A DNA stretch of 64,000 bases from Bacteroidales bacterium (lineage in GTDB: Bacteria; Bacteroidota; Bacteroidia; Bacteroidales; JAAYJT01), in the NCBI GenBank assembly GCA_014860575.1, contig JACZJK010000057.1:1-64000 (forward strand), read 5' to 3'. Each line of letters begins with the position of its first letter. The stretch's first letter is position 1. The notes under the pieces are model-generated. The model was not told the DNA's origin, did no database searches, and worked only from the letters and a program-made list of their open reading frames with translations. Below, piece after piece: positions 19,608 to 28,417 of the stretch. Position numbers and translations under genes: made by a program.

Positions 19608-20120
19608 ATGGAACAAGTTATTCTCGTTGATATAAATGACAATCCGATAGGTTCGGAAGAAAAAATCAAAGCCCATGAACTGGCTTTGTTGCACAGGGCT
19701 TTCTCGGTTTTTGTGTTCAATAAAAAAGGTGAACTGCTATTACAGCGCCGTGCTTTGCACAAATATCATTCACCAGGTTTGTGGACCAACACCTGTTGCA
19801 GCCATCCGCGGCCCGGTGAAGAAACCATAGATGCCGCTCGCAGGCGCCTGATGGAAGAAATGGGACTTGATTGCGATCTTAAATGGAAGTTCTCATTCAT
19901 TTACAAAGCCACATTTGATAATGGCCTTACCGAACACGAATTCGATCATGTATTTTTTGGATCATACGACCACAAACCGGTGATAAACCCCGCCGAAGTG
20001 GATTCATGGAAATGGATAAATATGGATGCATTGCTGATCGACGTGCTGAAGAACCCGGAAGACTATACAGTTTGGTTCAGGATCGCACTGGAAAAGATGA
20101 TTGAGCTGTCAGGAAAATAA
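19608..20120 (+). CDS. idi: Isopentenyl-diphosphate delta-isomerase, type I
   Basis: 170 residues, a Nudix-fold enzyme that interconverts IPP and DMAPP. The active-site Cys is in WTNTCCSHPRPGE, the Nudix-like segment is RRRLMEEMG, and the metal-binding Glu region is TEHEFDHVFFG. It starts MEQVILVDINDNPIG, as is usual for this family. Placed between crtB and crtZ, it would supply the allylic starter for carotenoid synthesis. Confidence 0.95.
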   Translation: MEQVILVDINDNPIGSEEKIKAHELALLHRAFSVFVFNKKGELLLQRRALHKYHSPGLWTNTCCSHPRPGEETIDAARRRLMEEMGLDCDLKWKFSFIYKATFDNGLTEHEFDHVFFGSYDHKPVINPAEVDSWKWINMDALLIDVLKNPEDYTVWFRIALEKMIELSGK

Positions 20121-20210
20121 ACCGGTTTTAGTGCTATGCTGTTTGGTTACAAATGATTCAAACAAATTGAGATTAACCTCGTTATAATATTATTAGAAAG
20201 ATAAAAAACT

Positions 20211-20660
20211 ATGAATTGGTATATTGCAACACTTCTTGTTCTGGCTGCCTTTTTCTTTATGGAATTCTGGGCCTGGTTCAGCCATAAGTACATTATGCAC
20301 GGTTTTTTGTGGTCGCTGCACAAGGACCACCACATCCGCGATGGCCGTAAATGGGAATTCAATGATTTGTTTGCTTTTATGTTCGCCATTCCAAGTATCA
20401 TCCTGATCATACTGGGGGTTTCAAACGGATTTGATTACCGTTTCTACATCGGACTGGGCATTGCGCTTTACGGACTGGCTTACTTCATTTTCCATGATGT
20501 GCTGGTTCATCAGCGGTTGAAAATGTTGTCCGGTTTAAGGAACCGATACCTGAATGCCACCATCAAGGCCCACCTTGAACATCACAGACCTCACCAGCAC
20601 AGGAATTATGGATTCCTGGTGGCGCCCTGGAAATATTACAAAGAGGAATTTGGAAAGTGA
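20211..20660 (+). CDS. crtZ: Beta-carotene hydroxylase (CrtZ, fatty acid hydroxylase superfamily)
   Basis: 149 residues with about four membrane segments. All histidine clusters of the non-haem di-iron hydroxylases are present: SHKYIMH, HKDHH, HDVLVH and HLEHHRPHQH. It hydroxylates the beta-ionone rings of carotenoids (for example to zeaxanthin) using O2. A ring substrate requires a lycopene cyclase, and none is seen in this window. It ends 33 bases before the facing MscS-type gene. Confidence 0.9.
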   Translation: MNWYIATLLVLAAFFFMEFWAWFSHKYIMHGFLWSLHKDHHIRDGRKWEFNDLFAFMFAIPSIILIILGVSNGFDYRFYIGLGIALYGLAYFIFHDVLVHQRLKMLSGLRNRYLNATIKAHLEHHRPHQHRNYGFLVAPWKYYKEEFGK

Positions 20661-20663
20661 ATG

Positions 20664-20686
20664 GTTATTGGTGATTAGTCAATAAC
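20664..20686 (+). terminator. Possible terminator hairpin after crtZ
   Basis: GTTATTG and CAATAAC (7 bp, 9-base loop) sit directly after the crtZ stop and before the end of a convergent gene. The tail is only moderately T-rich, so this is tentative. Confidence 0.3.
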
Positions 20687-20693
20687 TACATTA

Positions 20694-21956
20694 TCATTCT
20701 TTCCCCGCCAGTTTCCTAAAATCCGCTCCGGTAGGCTCCTGGAAAACTTCCAGTTCGAACTGTGGGATAACTGCCAGGAGGTGGTCAAAAATGTCGGACT
20801 GGATATCTTCATAATTCGCCCAGGCTTTATCGGAGCTGAAAACATAAATTTCAATGGGTATGCCGGCTTGCGTGGGCTGCAACTGCCTCACCAGCATGGT
20901 CATGTCAGTGTTCACCTTTGGATGGTGTTTGAGGTACTCCTTGGCATAAGCCCTGAAAACACCCAGGTTGGTCTGGCGGCGACCGTTCACCATCACCGAA
21001 CTATCAATATTCTGACTGGAATTGTGTTCCCGCAGTTCTTTCTCTTTACGGTCAATATAATCAGTGAGCCGATGAATTTTTCGGAACCTTTCAAGCATTT
21101 CCGGGGTGCAGAACTTCACGCTGTTCATATTGATCTGTATGGAACGTTTGATCCGGCGCCCGCCCGATTCTTCCATCCCGCGCCAATTCCTGAAAGATTC
21201 GCTGATGAGGGCATAGGTTGGAATATTTGTGATGGTCATGTCCCAGTTGCGAACCTGCACTGTTGTAAGGTTCATTTCAATTACCGCACCATCAGCATTG
21301 AACTTGGGCATTTCAATCCAGTCGCCGGGTCGAACCATATCAAGCGCCGAAAGCTGTATGCTCCCGACAAGGCCCAGGATTGTGTCTTTGAATATCAGGA
21401 GAAGGATCGCAGAAATAGCGCCCATGCCGGTAAGAATTGGCCAGGGAGAAGTTCCTACAAGCATAGAAACAATCAGCACTGCAACGATAATATACATGAC
21501 TATCTTTACCACCTGCAGGTAACCTTTTATTGGCTTCACTTTGGCGATATCGTAATGCTGGTAGATTACATGCACCGCGTTAAGGAAAGCGCTTATTACT
21601 GCAGTAAGAACAAAAACCATATAAACCTGCAAAGAAACCTGTACAAAACGGCTCAAACCTTCGATATCGGTCACTGTATCCGGCCCGACATTGTAAATCA
21701 TCATGGCAGGAATAAATAGAATGAGGCGCTGGAAAAATTTTTGCTCGATCAGTATATCATCCCATTTGCTGGAGGTTGTTCTGGCCACTACCTTAATCAC
21801 CCTCAGTGCAATATACTTAAGCAGGAAATAAAGCAAGACTCCCACCAGCAATATGCACCCAAATACAATCAGATCGCTGATTTTGAGCGCCATGCTTTCT
21901 GACAAGGCCGAATTTAACAGCCAACGGGTAATGAGCTCATCGAAATATTCTATCAT
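20694..21956 (-). CDS. MscS-family mechanosensitive ion channel
   Basis: 420 residues. Membrane segments lie at about 30-50, 75-95, 105-125, 145-165 and 172-190. They are followed by the MscS pore and beta domain: LIFKDTILGLVGSIQLSALDMVRPGDWIEMP, VIEMNLTTVQVRNWDMTITNIPT. The long C-terminal cytoplasmic part with an insert resembles the YbdG-like subgroup. It gates on membrane tension to release solutes in osmotic downshock. It is a single gene, convergent with crtZ. Confidence 0.9.
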   Translation of the reverse strand: MIEYFDELITRWLLNSALSESMALKISDLIVFGCILLVGVLLYFLLKYIALRVIKVVARTTSSKWDDILIEQKFFQRLILFIPAMMIYNVGPDTVTDIEGLSRFVQVSLQVYMVFVLTAVISAFLNAVHVIYQHYDIAKVKPIKGYLQVVKIVMYIIVAVLIVSMLVGTSPWPILTGMGAISAILLLIFKDTILGLVGSIQLSALDMVRPGDWIEMPKFNADGAVIEMNLTTVQVRNWDMTITNIPTYALISESFRNWRGMEESGGRRIKRSIQINMNSVKFCTPEMLERFRKIHRLTDYIDRKEKELREHNSSQNIDSSVMVNGRRQTNLGVFRAYAKEYLKHHPKVNTDMTMLVRQLQPTQAGIPIEIYVFSSDKAWANYEDIQSDIFDHLLAVIPQFELEVFQEPTGADFRKLAGKE

Positions 21957-22044
21957 GATTTAACTTTTTACATCTTTATGCAAGGAGAAAATCTCCCGGG
22001 CAAGTCATTCAGTTTTTGAGTCGCAAGTAAATTCAGAACCATGC

Positions 22045-24147
22045 TTAGTTCAATCCCCGCTGTTTGAGCAGTGGTTCAATTGAAGGTTCTTTGCCCCTGA
22101 ATTTTACGTATTGCTCCATTCCCTCGCCTAGGGCGTTTTCGGCCAGGATGTATTTTCTGAATTTATCGGCAAGCTCACGGTTGAATAAATCACCACTTTC
22201 CCTGAAGGCATCGTAAGCATCGGCATCAAGCACGCCAGCCCATAAGTAAACATAGTAGCCCGCAGCATAGCCGGTTCCGAAAACATGATTGAAATATGTG
22301 GTGCGATAGCGTGGGATAATTTCATCAATCAATCCGATTTTTTCCATTGAGGCTTGCTCAATGGCGCGAATATCAAGATCGCCGCTCACATCCATGGTAT
22401 GGTATTCCATATCCAACAGTGCCGCTGAAACGTACTCAACAGTTGTAAAACCCTGGTTGAAGTGAGTGCTTTTTTTGAGTTTGGCAATCAGTTCGTCGGG
22501 CATGGGTTCGCCGGTTTCATAATGAAGGGCATAAATTTTCAGCATTTCGGGTTCGCCTGCCCAGTTTTCGAGGACCTGGGAAGGCAATTCCACGAAATCG
22601 CGGGGAACATCACGGCTGGTGCGGCGGTAATGGCCATCGGCAAAAAGGTTATGCAATCCGTGGCCGAATTCATGGAAATAAGTGGTCACCTCATCCCAAC
22701 TCCACATGGCCGGATTATCGCCAACCGGACGGGCAAAGTTGGTGACAATCGTAACAATGGGATAAACTTTTTCAGCGTTTTCGTACGAACCGCTCCTGAA
22801 AGTTCCACACCATGCTCCGGCGCGCTTGCCCGGACGGGGATGGTAATCCATATAAAGCAATCCAAGGTGCGAACCGTCATGATCAAATACTTCATACACT
22901 TCAACTTCTTCGTGGTAAACGGGCAAATCAAAATGCTGTTTGAAAGTAAGGCCATAGAGTTGTTCGCAGAGATAAAAAACGCCATTCCTTACATTATCCT
23001 TTGTGAAATAGGGTTTTAACTCCTCTTCATCAAGGTCATATTTTTCTTTTCTCAGCTTTTCTGCATAATACCACCAATCCCATGAAGCAAGCTCAAAATC
23101 ACCACCTTCACGGTTAACAATCTCCTGCATTTCGTCGCGTTCATTTTTGGCGATCTTCAGGGCCGGTTCCCAAACCTGATGGAGGAAATTAACAACATTT
23201 TCAGGGCTTTGGGCCATATTTACATCAGTTGCAAATGCAGCGAAATTTTCAAAACCCAGGAGTTTCGAACGCTCATCGCGCAGTTTCAGAAGTTCGGCAA
23301 ACAATGCCTTGTTATCAAACTCATTGTCGTTATCGCCACGCATAAAATAGCCACGGTAAAGTTTCTCGCGCAAATCGCGGCGCTGAGCATACTGAAGAAA
23401 AGGAATCCAGCTTGGTTTCTGAAGTGTGAAAACCCATTTTCCTTCCATATTCACACGTTTTGCTTCAGTTGCAGCTCCGGCAATGATTTCATCACTGAGG
23501 CCGGCAAGGTCCTCAGCATTTTCAATGATTAGCTGAAAATTGTTGGTTTCGGCAAGCACATTCTCGCCAAGTTGCAATGAGATCATGGATAAGCGCTCGT
23601 TGATTTCCTTGAGCCTGTTACGTTGATCTTCAGGCAGGGCTGCTCCGTTGCGTGCAAAATCCTGGTAAACTTTTTCAACCACACGCATCTGTTCAGGATC
23701 GAGGTTCAAACTTTCACGCTTTTCATACACAATTTTAACTTTCTCAAACAAGTCCTGGTTCAACCTGATCTCATTATTATGAGCGGAGGTCAAAGGCGTA
23801 ATTTCCCTGGCAATCGCCTGCATGTTCGGATTTGTGTTCGCACCATTAAGGCGATAAAACACTCCGCCCACTTTCCTGAGCAATTCGCCGGCGTTGTCGA
23901 AGGCAACAATAGTATTCTCAAAATCAGGTTCGGCTGTATTGCTGATGATGGCATCAATCTCAGCTTTTTCCTGGGCCATTCCTTCCTGGAATGCCGGAAG
24001 ATAATGAACCTCTTCAATCAGGTGAAAAGGAGGAACATCGAAAGGTGTGTTGTAATCAGATAAAAACGGATTTTCCATAGGAGTTTGCTGTGTGCAGGCG
24101 GCCAGTAACAAGCCGGCAAGAATTAGAACAAGGTTAAATTTTCTCAT
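22045..24147 (-). CDS. M3-family metallopeptidase lipoprotein (peptidyl-dipeptidase Dcp type)
   Basis: 700 residues. The N-terminus is a lipoprotein signal (MRKFNLVLILAGLLLAAC, Cys 18), so it should be anchored in a membrane facing the periplasm. The zinc site FHEFGHGLH is at about 489-497, with the family segment DFVELPSQVLENW shortly after. Length and the C-terminal GTGYAAGYYVYLWAGVLDADAYDAF block match Dcp/oligopeptidase M3 enzymes, which cleave short peptides. Lipid-anchored Dcp proteins are usual in Bacteroidota, whereas the E. coli enzyme is soluble. Confidence 0.94.
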   Translation of the reverse strand: MRKFNLVLILAGLLLAACTQQTPMENPFLSDYNTPFDVPPFHLIEEVHYLPAFQEGMAQEKAEIDAIISNTAEPDFENTIVAFDNAGELLRKVGGVFYRLNGANTNPNMQAIAREITPLTSAHNNEIRLNQDLFEKVKIVYEKRESLNLDPEQMRVVEKVYQDFARNGAALPEDQRNRLKEINERLSMISLQLGENVLAETNNFQLIIENAEDLAGLSDEIIAGAATEAKRVNMEGKWVFTLQKPSWIPFLQYAQRRDLREKLYRGYFMRGDNDNEFDNKALFAELLKLRDERSKLLGFENFAAFATDVNMAQSPENVVNFLHQVWEPALKIAKNERDEMQEIVNREGGDFELASWDWWYYAEKLRKEKYDLDEEELKPYFTKDNVRNGVFYLCEQLYGLTFKQHFDLPVYHEEVEVYEVFDHDGSHLGLLYMDYHPRPGKRAGAWCGTFRSGSYENAEKVYPIVTIVTNFARPVGDNPAMWSWDEVTTYFHEFGHGLHNLFADGHYRRTSRDVPRDFVELPSQVLENWAGEPEMLKIYALHYETGEPMPDELIAKLKKSTHFNQGFTTVEYVSAALLDMEYHTMDVSGDLDIRAIEQASMEKIGLIDEIIPRYRTTYFNHVFGTGYAAGYYVYLWAGVLDADAYDAFRESGDLFNRELADKFRKYILAENALGEGMEQYVKFRGKEPSIEPLLKQRGLN

Positions 24148-24544
24148 TTCAATAAATTTTTATGAATGATTATAAGAGGTACTTTTCAAGAAAATACTCA
24201 ATTGGGTTGCTGGAATAATGAGAGGCACGGTTGGCATATACTGATGAGGCCATATAAGGCATGCAGGAACTTATCGTTTTAATGCGACAAAAATAGTCAT
24301 TTATTAAGAAAAGAAAAGTTTGAGGTGAAGTTCTGCTTTTCTTGCGGCGTCATATGGTAAGATTTGAACCTGAATTCCGTTGGTTGAATTAGCGACGTTA
24401 AAGCATTAAAAGTGTAAGGGCATCTTTTCCATTGGCTAAGCGGCAATTGCATTGCCGCTTGGAACATAATTGTATTTGCAATTCAATACTTCGGCATAGC
24501 TATACAAAGCCAATACTATAGGCCGGATAACGTAAAACACAGTT
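24148..24544. other. Intergenic region with a strong nested hairpin
   Basis: No coding frame in about 400 bases. AAGCGGCAAT-TGC-ATTGCCGCTT (24438-24460) is a perfect 10-bp stem. It is enclosed by ATTGGCT (24431-24437) and AGCCAAT (24508-24514). A further AATTG/CAATT pair lies between. CAAAAATA at 24288-24295 is a possible minus-strand -7 element (TATTTTTG) for the M3 peptidase gene. The hairpin has no U-tract on either strand, so it looks like a repeat or attenuator-like structure rather than a terminator. Confidence 0.45.
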
Positions 24545-25444
24545 TTATTGCTTCACAGTTAGCATAAGCATACTCAAAGCTTCTTTATACTTTCCTGCTT
24601 CAATCCATTGCTGCGCCAGGCGATGCAAGCTTTCACTCTGTGCAAGTTCATTATTCTTGTTTTCGCTAATAATACACGATACATAAGGATTTCGCCGGGA
24701 GGCTTCAATTTCATCAGATGTGGGCAAACTTTCAAGATTTCCCAACCGGCCCAGGTCATTGCCGGTAAGCATCGTGCTCAGGCGGATTTTATCCGGAAGA
24801 TTATCAACACCGATTCCAAGGCGTGCCAATGGTTTTTCAACTTCAAACAAAGCATCGCCTGCAGCCCGCACATAAAAATCAGCACCCATGCGGCCTACTA
24901 AATCCATTTTCCGGGTGTCAATTTTGCCTTGTGCATTTAAAACATCGGGATGAACATGAATGAGCAGGATTTCACAAATTACAAGATTTGCAGCGCCACC
25001 CTGATCACCGGTTTCTATCACCTGCCTTACTTTACATTCAAACTGTACAGGCGATTCCTTTACCCTGAAAGGTTTTACTATTTCAGAAGCCAACGGGCTC
25101 AGACCCGATTTTTCAAACTCATTTACACCTCTGGGGTATTCAGTACTTGCCAGGCTGACTTGCTGCACCATGCCGTAAGTAACCGCGTTGATAACCACTT
25201 CGGGAACTTCTTTCACATTTTCGTAGGTGTTTTTTACCGTGTTATCGCGGCCACGGCGTGAAGGCGAAAAAATCAGGGTGGTGGGGTTCACACCAAAAGC
25301 GTTATAAAAACTAAACGGAGATAAATTTGGTTTTCCTTCCCGGTCTATTGTACTGGCAAGGGCTATCGGACGGGGTGCTATGGCGCCAAGCATTAGCTGA
25401 TGAAGTTCAGTAACCGATATATCGGATGGGATGATTGTTTTCAT
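24545..25444 (-). CDS. Flavin reductase-like FMN-binding split-barrel protein
   Basis: 299 residues from ATG 25444 (MKTIIPSDISVTELH); an in-frame upstream start would add 17 unrelated residues. The flavin-reductase-like domain occupies about residues 1-200: GAIAPRPIALASTID, NLSPFSFYNAFGVNPTTLIFSPS and RDNTVKNTYEN are typical of the family's FMN site. A C-terminal tail of about 90 residues (QSESLHRLAQQWIEAGKYKEAL) is helical. It follows fahA on the same strand by 119 bases in the tyrosine-degradation block, so it may serve that pathway, but no specific reaction is established. Confidence 0.8.
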   Translation of the reverse strand: MKTIIPSDISVTELHQLMLGAIAPRPIALASTIDREGKPNLSPFSFYNAFGVNPTTLIFSPSRRGRDNTVKNTYENVKEVPEVVINAVTYGMVQQVSLASTEYPRGVNEFEKSGLSPLASEIVKPFRVKESPVQFECKVRQVIETGDQGGAANLVICEILLIHVHPDVLNAQGKIDTRKMDLVGRMGADFYVRAAGDALFEVEKPLARLGIGVDNLPDKIRLSTMLTGNDLGRLGNLESLPTSDEIEASRRNPYVSCIISENKNNELAQSESLHRLAQQWIEAGKYKEALSMLMLTVKQ

Positions 25445-25563
25445 AAAGCCAGAATTAAAAACAAGGAATAACCCCGCCTGCCAGTGCATTGGCAAAAATT
25501 GGGCGGACAGGGATTTTTGATTTTCGAAGTAAACATTAATTGTAATATAAATCCATTTAACCC

Positions 25564-26823
25564 TTACAATGCCGGTAAAATCTTTGTGACTGACTCGCCA
25601 AATCCAACCCTGAGTCCGTCTTTTTCGGCAAAAGCATGCATAATCACTGTATCATGGTCTTCAATAAATTTTCGTGTGATCCCAGCCGGAAGCTCAATGG
25701 GTTTTGTGCCTTTCCATGTAATTTCTAGCAAGGAGCCAAATGAACCTGCATCCGGGCCGCTGATGGTTCCCGAAGCGTACATATCGCCAATATTGATATT
25801 GCAACCGTTCACGGTCTGGTGCGCCAGTTGCTGGCTCATGTTCCAGTATAAGTACTTTGTGTTCGAACGGCAAACTGTGGTTGCTTCCTGGTTTTCAGGT
25901 TGTATAAGCACTTCAAGGTTGATGTCGAAACTTTTATTGCCGTTGAATTGCAGGTAAGGTAAAACTTCAGGTTCCTGTTTAGGGCCGGCGGTTCGGAAAG
26001 GCTCAAGCGCATCAAGGGTAACTACCCAGGGCGAGATTACTGAACCAAAACTTTTAGACAAAAACGGCCCGAGCGGTACGTATTCCCATTTCTGGATGTC
26101 GCGCGCTGATAAGTCGTTAAAGATCACCAGTCCAAAAATATAATCCTCAGCATTTTCAACCGGGATGTTTTCTCCAAGCCTGGTGTTCCGGCCTGTAATA
26201 AATGCCATTTCAAGTTCAAAGTCCAGGAGGCGGGTTGGCCCGAAAACAGGCTTCTCCACATCATCGGGCTTGGTTTGGCCCTTTGGGCGGTGAATCGGCG
26301 TTCCGGAAACCACAATGGAACTGGCCCTGCCATGATAACCAACCGGGATATGTTTCCAGTTTGGCAGCAAAGCGTTTTCCGGGTCGCGAAACATGATGCC
26401 CACATTGGTAGCGTGCTCTTTGCTGGAATAAAAATCGGTGTAATCGCCCACCCTGACGGGCATGAGCATGGTCACTTCCTTAATATTATAAAACATAAAG
26501 CCGGGTTGTTCCATGAAAGCCTTCAAAGAATCATCATTTTCCGAAAACAAATCTATGATAGTGTTCCTGATGGCTGTAGTTTGGTTTTTGCCAAGTGCGA
26601 TGAAATCGTTCAGGTGGCGGTTCTCAAAAACACGTTGTTTGCCTTGCAACTCTTCTCCAAAGCAGCCCCAACCGCTCATCGCAGCCAGGCTGATGACGGT
26701 ATTACCGATCCGTGTGGCAACAAAGGTTTCCTTATCTGAATTTTGGGCAATTCCAAAAGGGATGTTGTTCAGGGAGAAATCGTCGTCGGGTTTGGTTTTG
26801 ATCCAGGAATTTTTTGCGGACAT
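25564..26823 (-). CDS. fahA: Fumarylacetoacetase
   Basis: 419 residues, the full length of two-domain FAH. It hydrolyses fumarylacetoacetate to fumarate and acetoacetate, the last step of tyrosine degradation. The C-terminal catalytic domain shows FELEMAFITGRN, YIFGLVIFNDLSARDIQ, WEYVPLGPFLSKSFG and MYASGTISGPDAGSFGSLLE; the N-terminal domain has GWGCFGEELQG. Together with HppD and HmgA on the same strand it makes a catabolic block; maleylacetoacetate isomerase is not in the window. Confidence 0.96.
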   Translation of the reverse strand: MSAKNSWIKTKPDDDFSLNNIPFGIAQNSDKETFVATRIGNTVISLAAMSGWGCFGEELQGKQRVFENRHLNDFIALGKNQTTAIRNTIIDLFSENDDSLKAFMEQPGFMFYNIKEVTMLMPVRVGDYTDFYSSKEHATNVGIMFRDPENALLPNWKHIPVGYHGRASSIVVSGTPIHRPKGQTKPDDVEKPVFGPTRLLDFELEMAFITGRNTRLGENIPVENAEDYIFGLVIFNDLSARDIQKWEYVPLGPFLSKSFGSVISPWVVTLDALEPFRTAGPKQEPEVLPYLQFNGNKSFDINLEVLIQPENQEATTVCRSNTKYLYWNMSQQLAHQTVNGCNINIGDMYASGTISGPDAGSFGSLLEITWKGTKPIELPAGITRKFIEDHDTVIMHAFAEKDGLRVGFGESVTKILPAL

Positions 26824-27045
26824 TTTTTATGGGTTTTGAGGAGTTGAGGCGTTTAGAGGGTTTAGACTGTTTAGAAGTTTAGAGGTTTAGAGTGTTTAGG
26901 TGTTTAGGTGTTTAAGTGTTAAGGTGTTTAGTGGGTTTTGGGGTTTAGAGGTTTAGTAAGTTTCATTCTTCATTCGTAATTCGTAATTCAAAATTCAAAA
27001 TTCGTAATTTAACAATCGTAAATCATAAATCTAAAATCTTGAATC
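26824..27045. repeat. Low-complexity repeat between hppD and fahA
   Basis: Tandem TTTAGAGGTTTAG/GTGTTTAGGTG units (about 26840-26960), then ATTCGTAATTCAAAATTC units up to the hppD stop. No coding frame. Confidence 0.6.
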
Positions 27046-28146
27046 TTAAAGGGTTCCTCTGCGTTCCTGTTCCCGCTCAATTGATTCAAACAAGGCTTTG
27101 AAATTTCCTTTTCCGAATGATTTGGCGCCTTTGCGCTGGATAATTTCATAGAATACGGTCGGGCGGTCCTGGACAGGTTTTGTAAAAATCTGCAAAAGAT
27201 AGCCTTCATCGTCGCGGTCAATCAAAATGCCGAGTTTACTCAATGAGGACAGTTGCTCGTCAATTTCACCCACACGATCACTAACGGTATCGTAATATGA
27301 TCCCGGAACGGTAAGGAAATCAACACCACGTTTTTGAAGCTCACTCACAGTAGCAATTATATCATCGGTTGCCATGGCCACATGCTGAACCCCTGGCCCT
27401 TTGTAAAAATCAATGTATTCTTCGATCTGGGATTTCTTGCGGCCTTCGGCAGGTTCGTTGATCGGGAATTTGATGCGGCCATTGCCATTGCTCATCACCT
27501 TGCTCATCAATGCGGTGTATTCGGTGCTGATGTCTTTATCGTCGAAGGAAACAAGTTGTGAGAAACCCATCACCTTGGCATAAAAATCAACCCATTTATT
27601 CATTTCACCCCAACCTACATTGCCTACCATGTGGTCAACATATTGCAGGCCAACATCAGCGGGCTTATAATTTGGGTTCCAGGCAATATACCCTGGCAAA
27701 AAGATTCCTTTGTAATTTTTGCGTTCAACAAAAACATGAACCGTTTCGCCGTAGGTTTTTATGCCGGAAACAATAACTTCACCCTGCTCATCTTTCTGAA
27801 CCGCTGGTTCCATGTACGATACAGCGCCACGGCTCGTAGTTTCATGGTATGATTTTGTTGCATCATCAACCCATAACGCTACTACTTTCACACCATCGCC
27901 ATGAAGTTTTACATGATCACTGATGGGCGATTTCGGATCAAGCGCTGATGTTAACACAAATCGGATCTTTCCCTGTTGCAGAACGAAGGAAGTGCGGTCT
28001 TTCAACCCGGTTTCCAATCCGGCATAAGCCAAGGGTTGAAAGCCAAAAGCTGTTTGATAAAAGTGAGCTGCCTGTTTAGCATTGCCCACATAAAATTCAA
28101 CATAATCAGTACCATTGATAGGGAGGAAGTCTTTTTGATCAGCCAT
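27046..28146 (-). CDS. hppD: 4-hydroxyphenylpyruvate dioxygenase
   Basis: 366 residues, the normal length. It is a non-haem Fe(II) enzyme that converts 4-hydroxyphenylpyruvate and O2 to homogentisate. The three iron ligands are visible: His in VDHMVGNV (about 170), His in VQHVAMATDD (about 254) and Glu in FYEIIQRKG (about 331). It sits between hmgA and fahA on the same strand; both spacers are repeat-filled, so co-transcription is possible but not certain. Confidence 0.97.
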   Translation of the reverse strand: MADQKDFLPINGTDYVEFYVGNAKQAAHFYQTAFGFQPLAYAGLETGLKDRTSFVLQQGKIRFVLTSALDPKSPISDHVKLHGDGVKVVALWVDDATKSYHETTSRGAVSYMEPAVQKDEQGEVIVSGIKTYGETVHVFVERKNYKGIFLPGYIAWNPNYKPADVGLQYVDHMVGNVGWGEMNKWVDFYAKVMGFSQLVSFDDKDISTEYTALMSKVMSNGNGRIKFPINEPAEGRKKSQIEEYIDFYKGPGVQHVAMATDDIIATVSELQKRGVDFLTVPGSYYDTVSDRVGEIDEQLSSLSKLGILIDRDDEGYLLQIFTKPVQDRPTVFYEIIQRKGAKSFGKGNFKALFESIEREQERRGTL

Positions 28147-28417
28147 TTGTATTTTCGATTTTGGATTTACGATTTACGATTTTGTGAAGCGGTGATGCAG
28201 TGATACTGTAATACAGTAGTGGAGTGATGGAGTAATGGAGTAATGGAGTGATGGAGTAATGGAGTGATGGAGTAGTGAATGGTTAATTGGTTGATTGGTT
28301 GAATAGTTACTTGGTTAATTGGTAATTCGTTGATTCGTTGAGCTTTGAATTTTCAATTTGGAACTTGGGGCTTGGGGCTTTGAACTTTGAACATTTGAAC
28401 TTTGAACTTTGAACTTT
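28147..28417. repeat. Low-complexity repeat between hmgA and hppD
   Basis: Ordered blocks: GATTTACGATTTACGATTT; a run of at least seven GGAGTGATGGAGTAAT units (about 28215-28275); TTAATTGGTTGATTGG; GGAACTTGGGGCTTGG; and TTGAACTTTGAACTT. Same block order as at 18132-18618. No gene. Confidence 0.7.

Noticed and set aside
20781-21719. Long plus-strand frame (312 codons) opposite the MscS-type gene
   Set aside because: It is antisense to a clear family member, has no domain features, and its composition (His/Asn-rich, no membrane pattern) is that of a shadow frame.
28200-28280. Regular GGAGTGATGGAGTAAT repeats that could suggest a CRISPR array
   Set aside because: Units are contiguous and degenerate with no unique spacers, and no cas gene is nearby.
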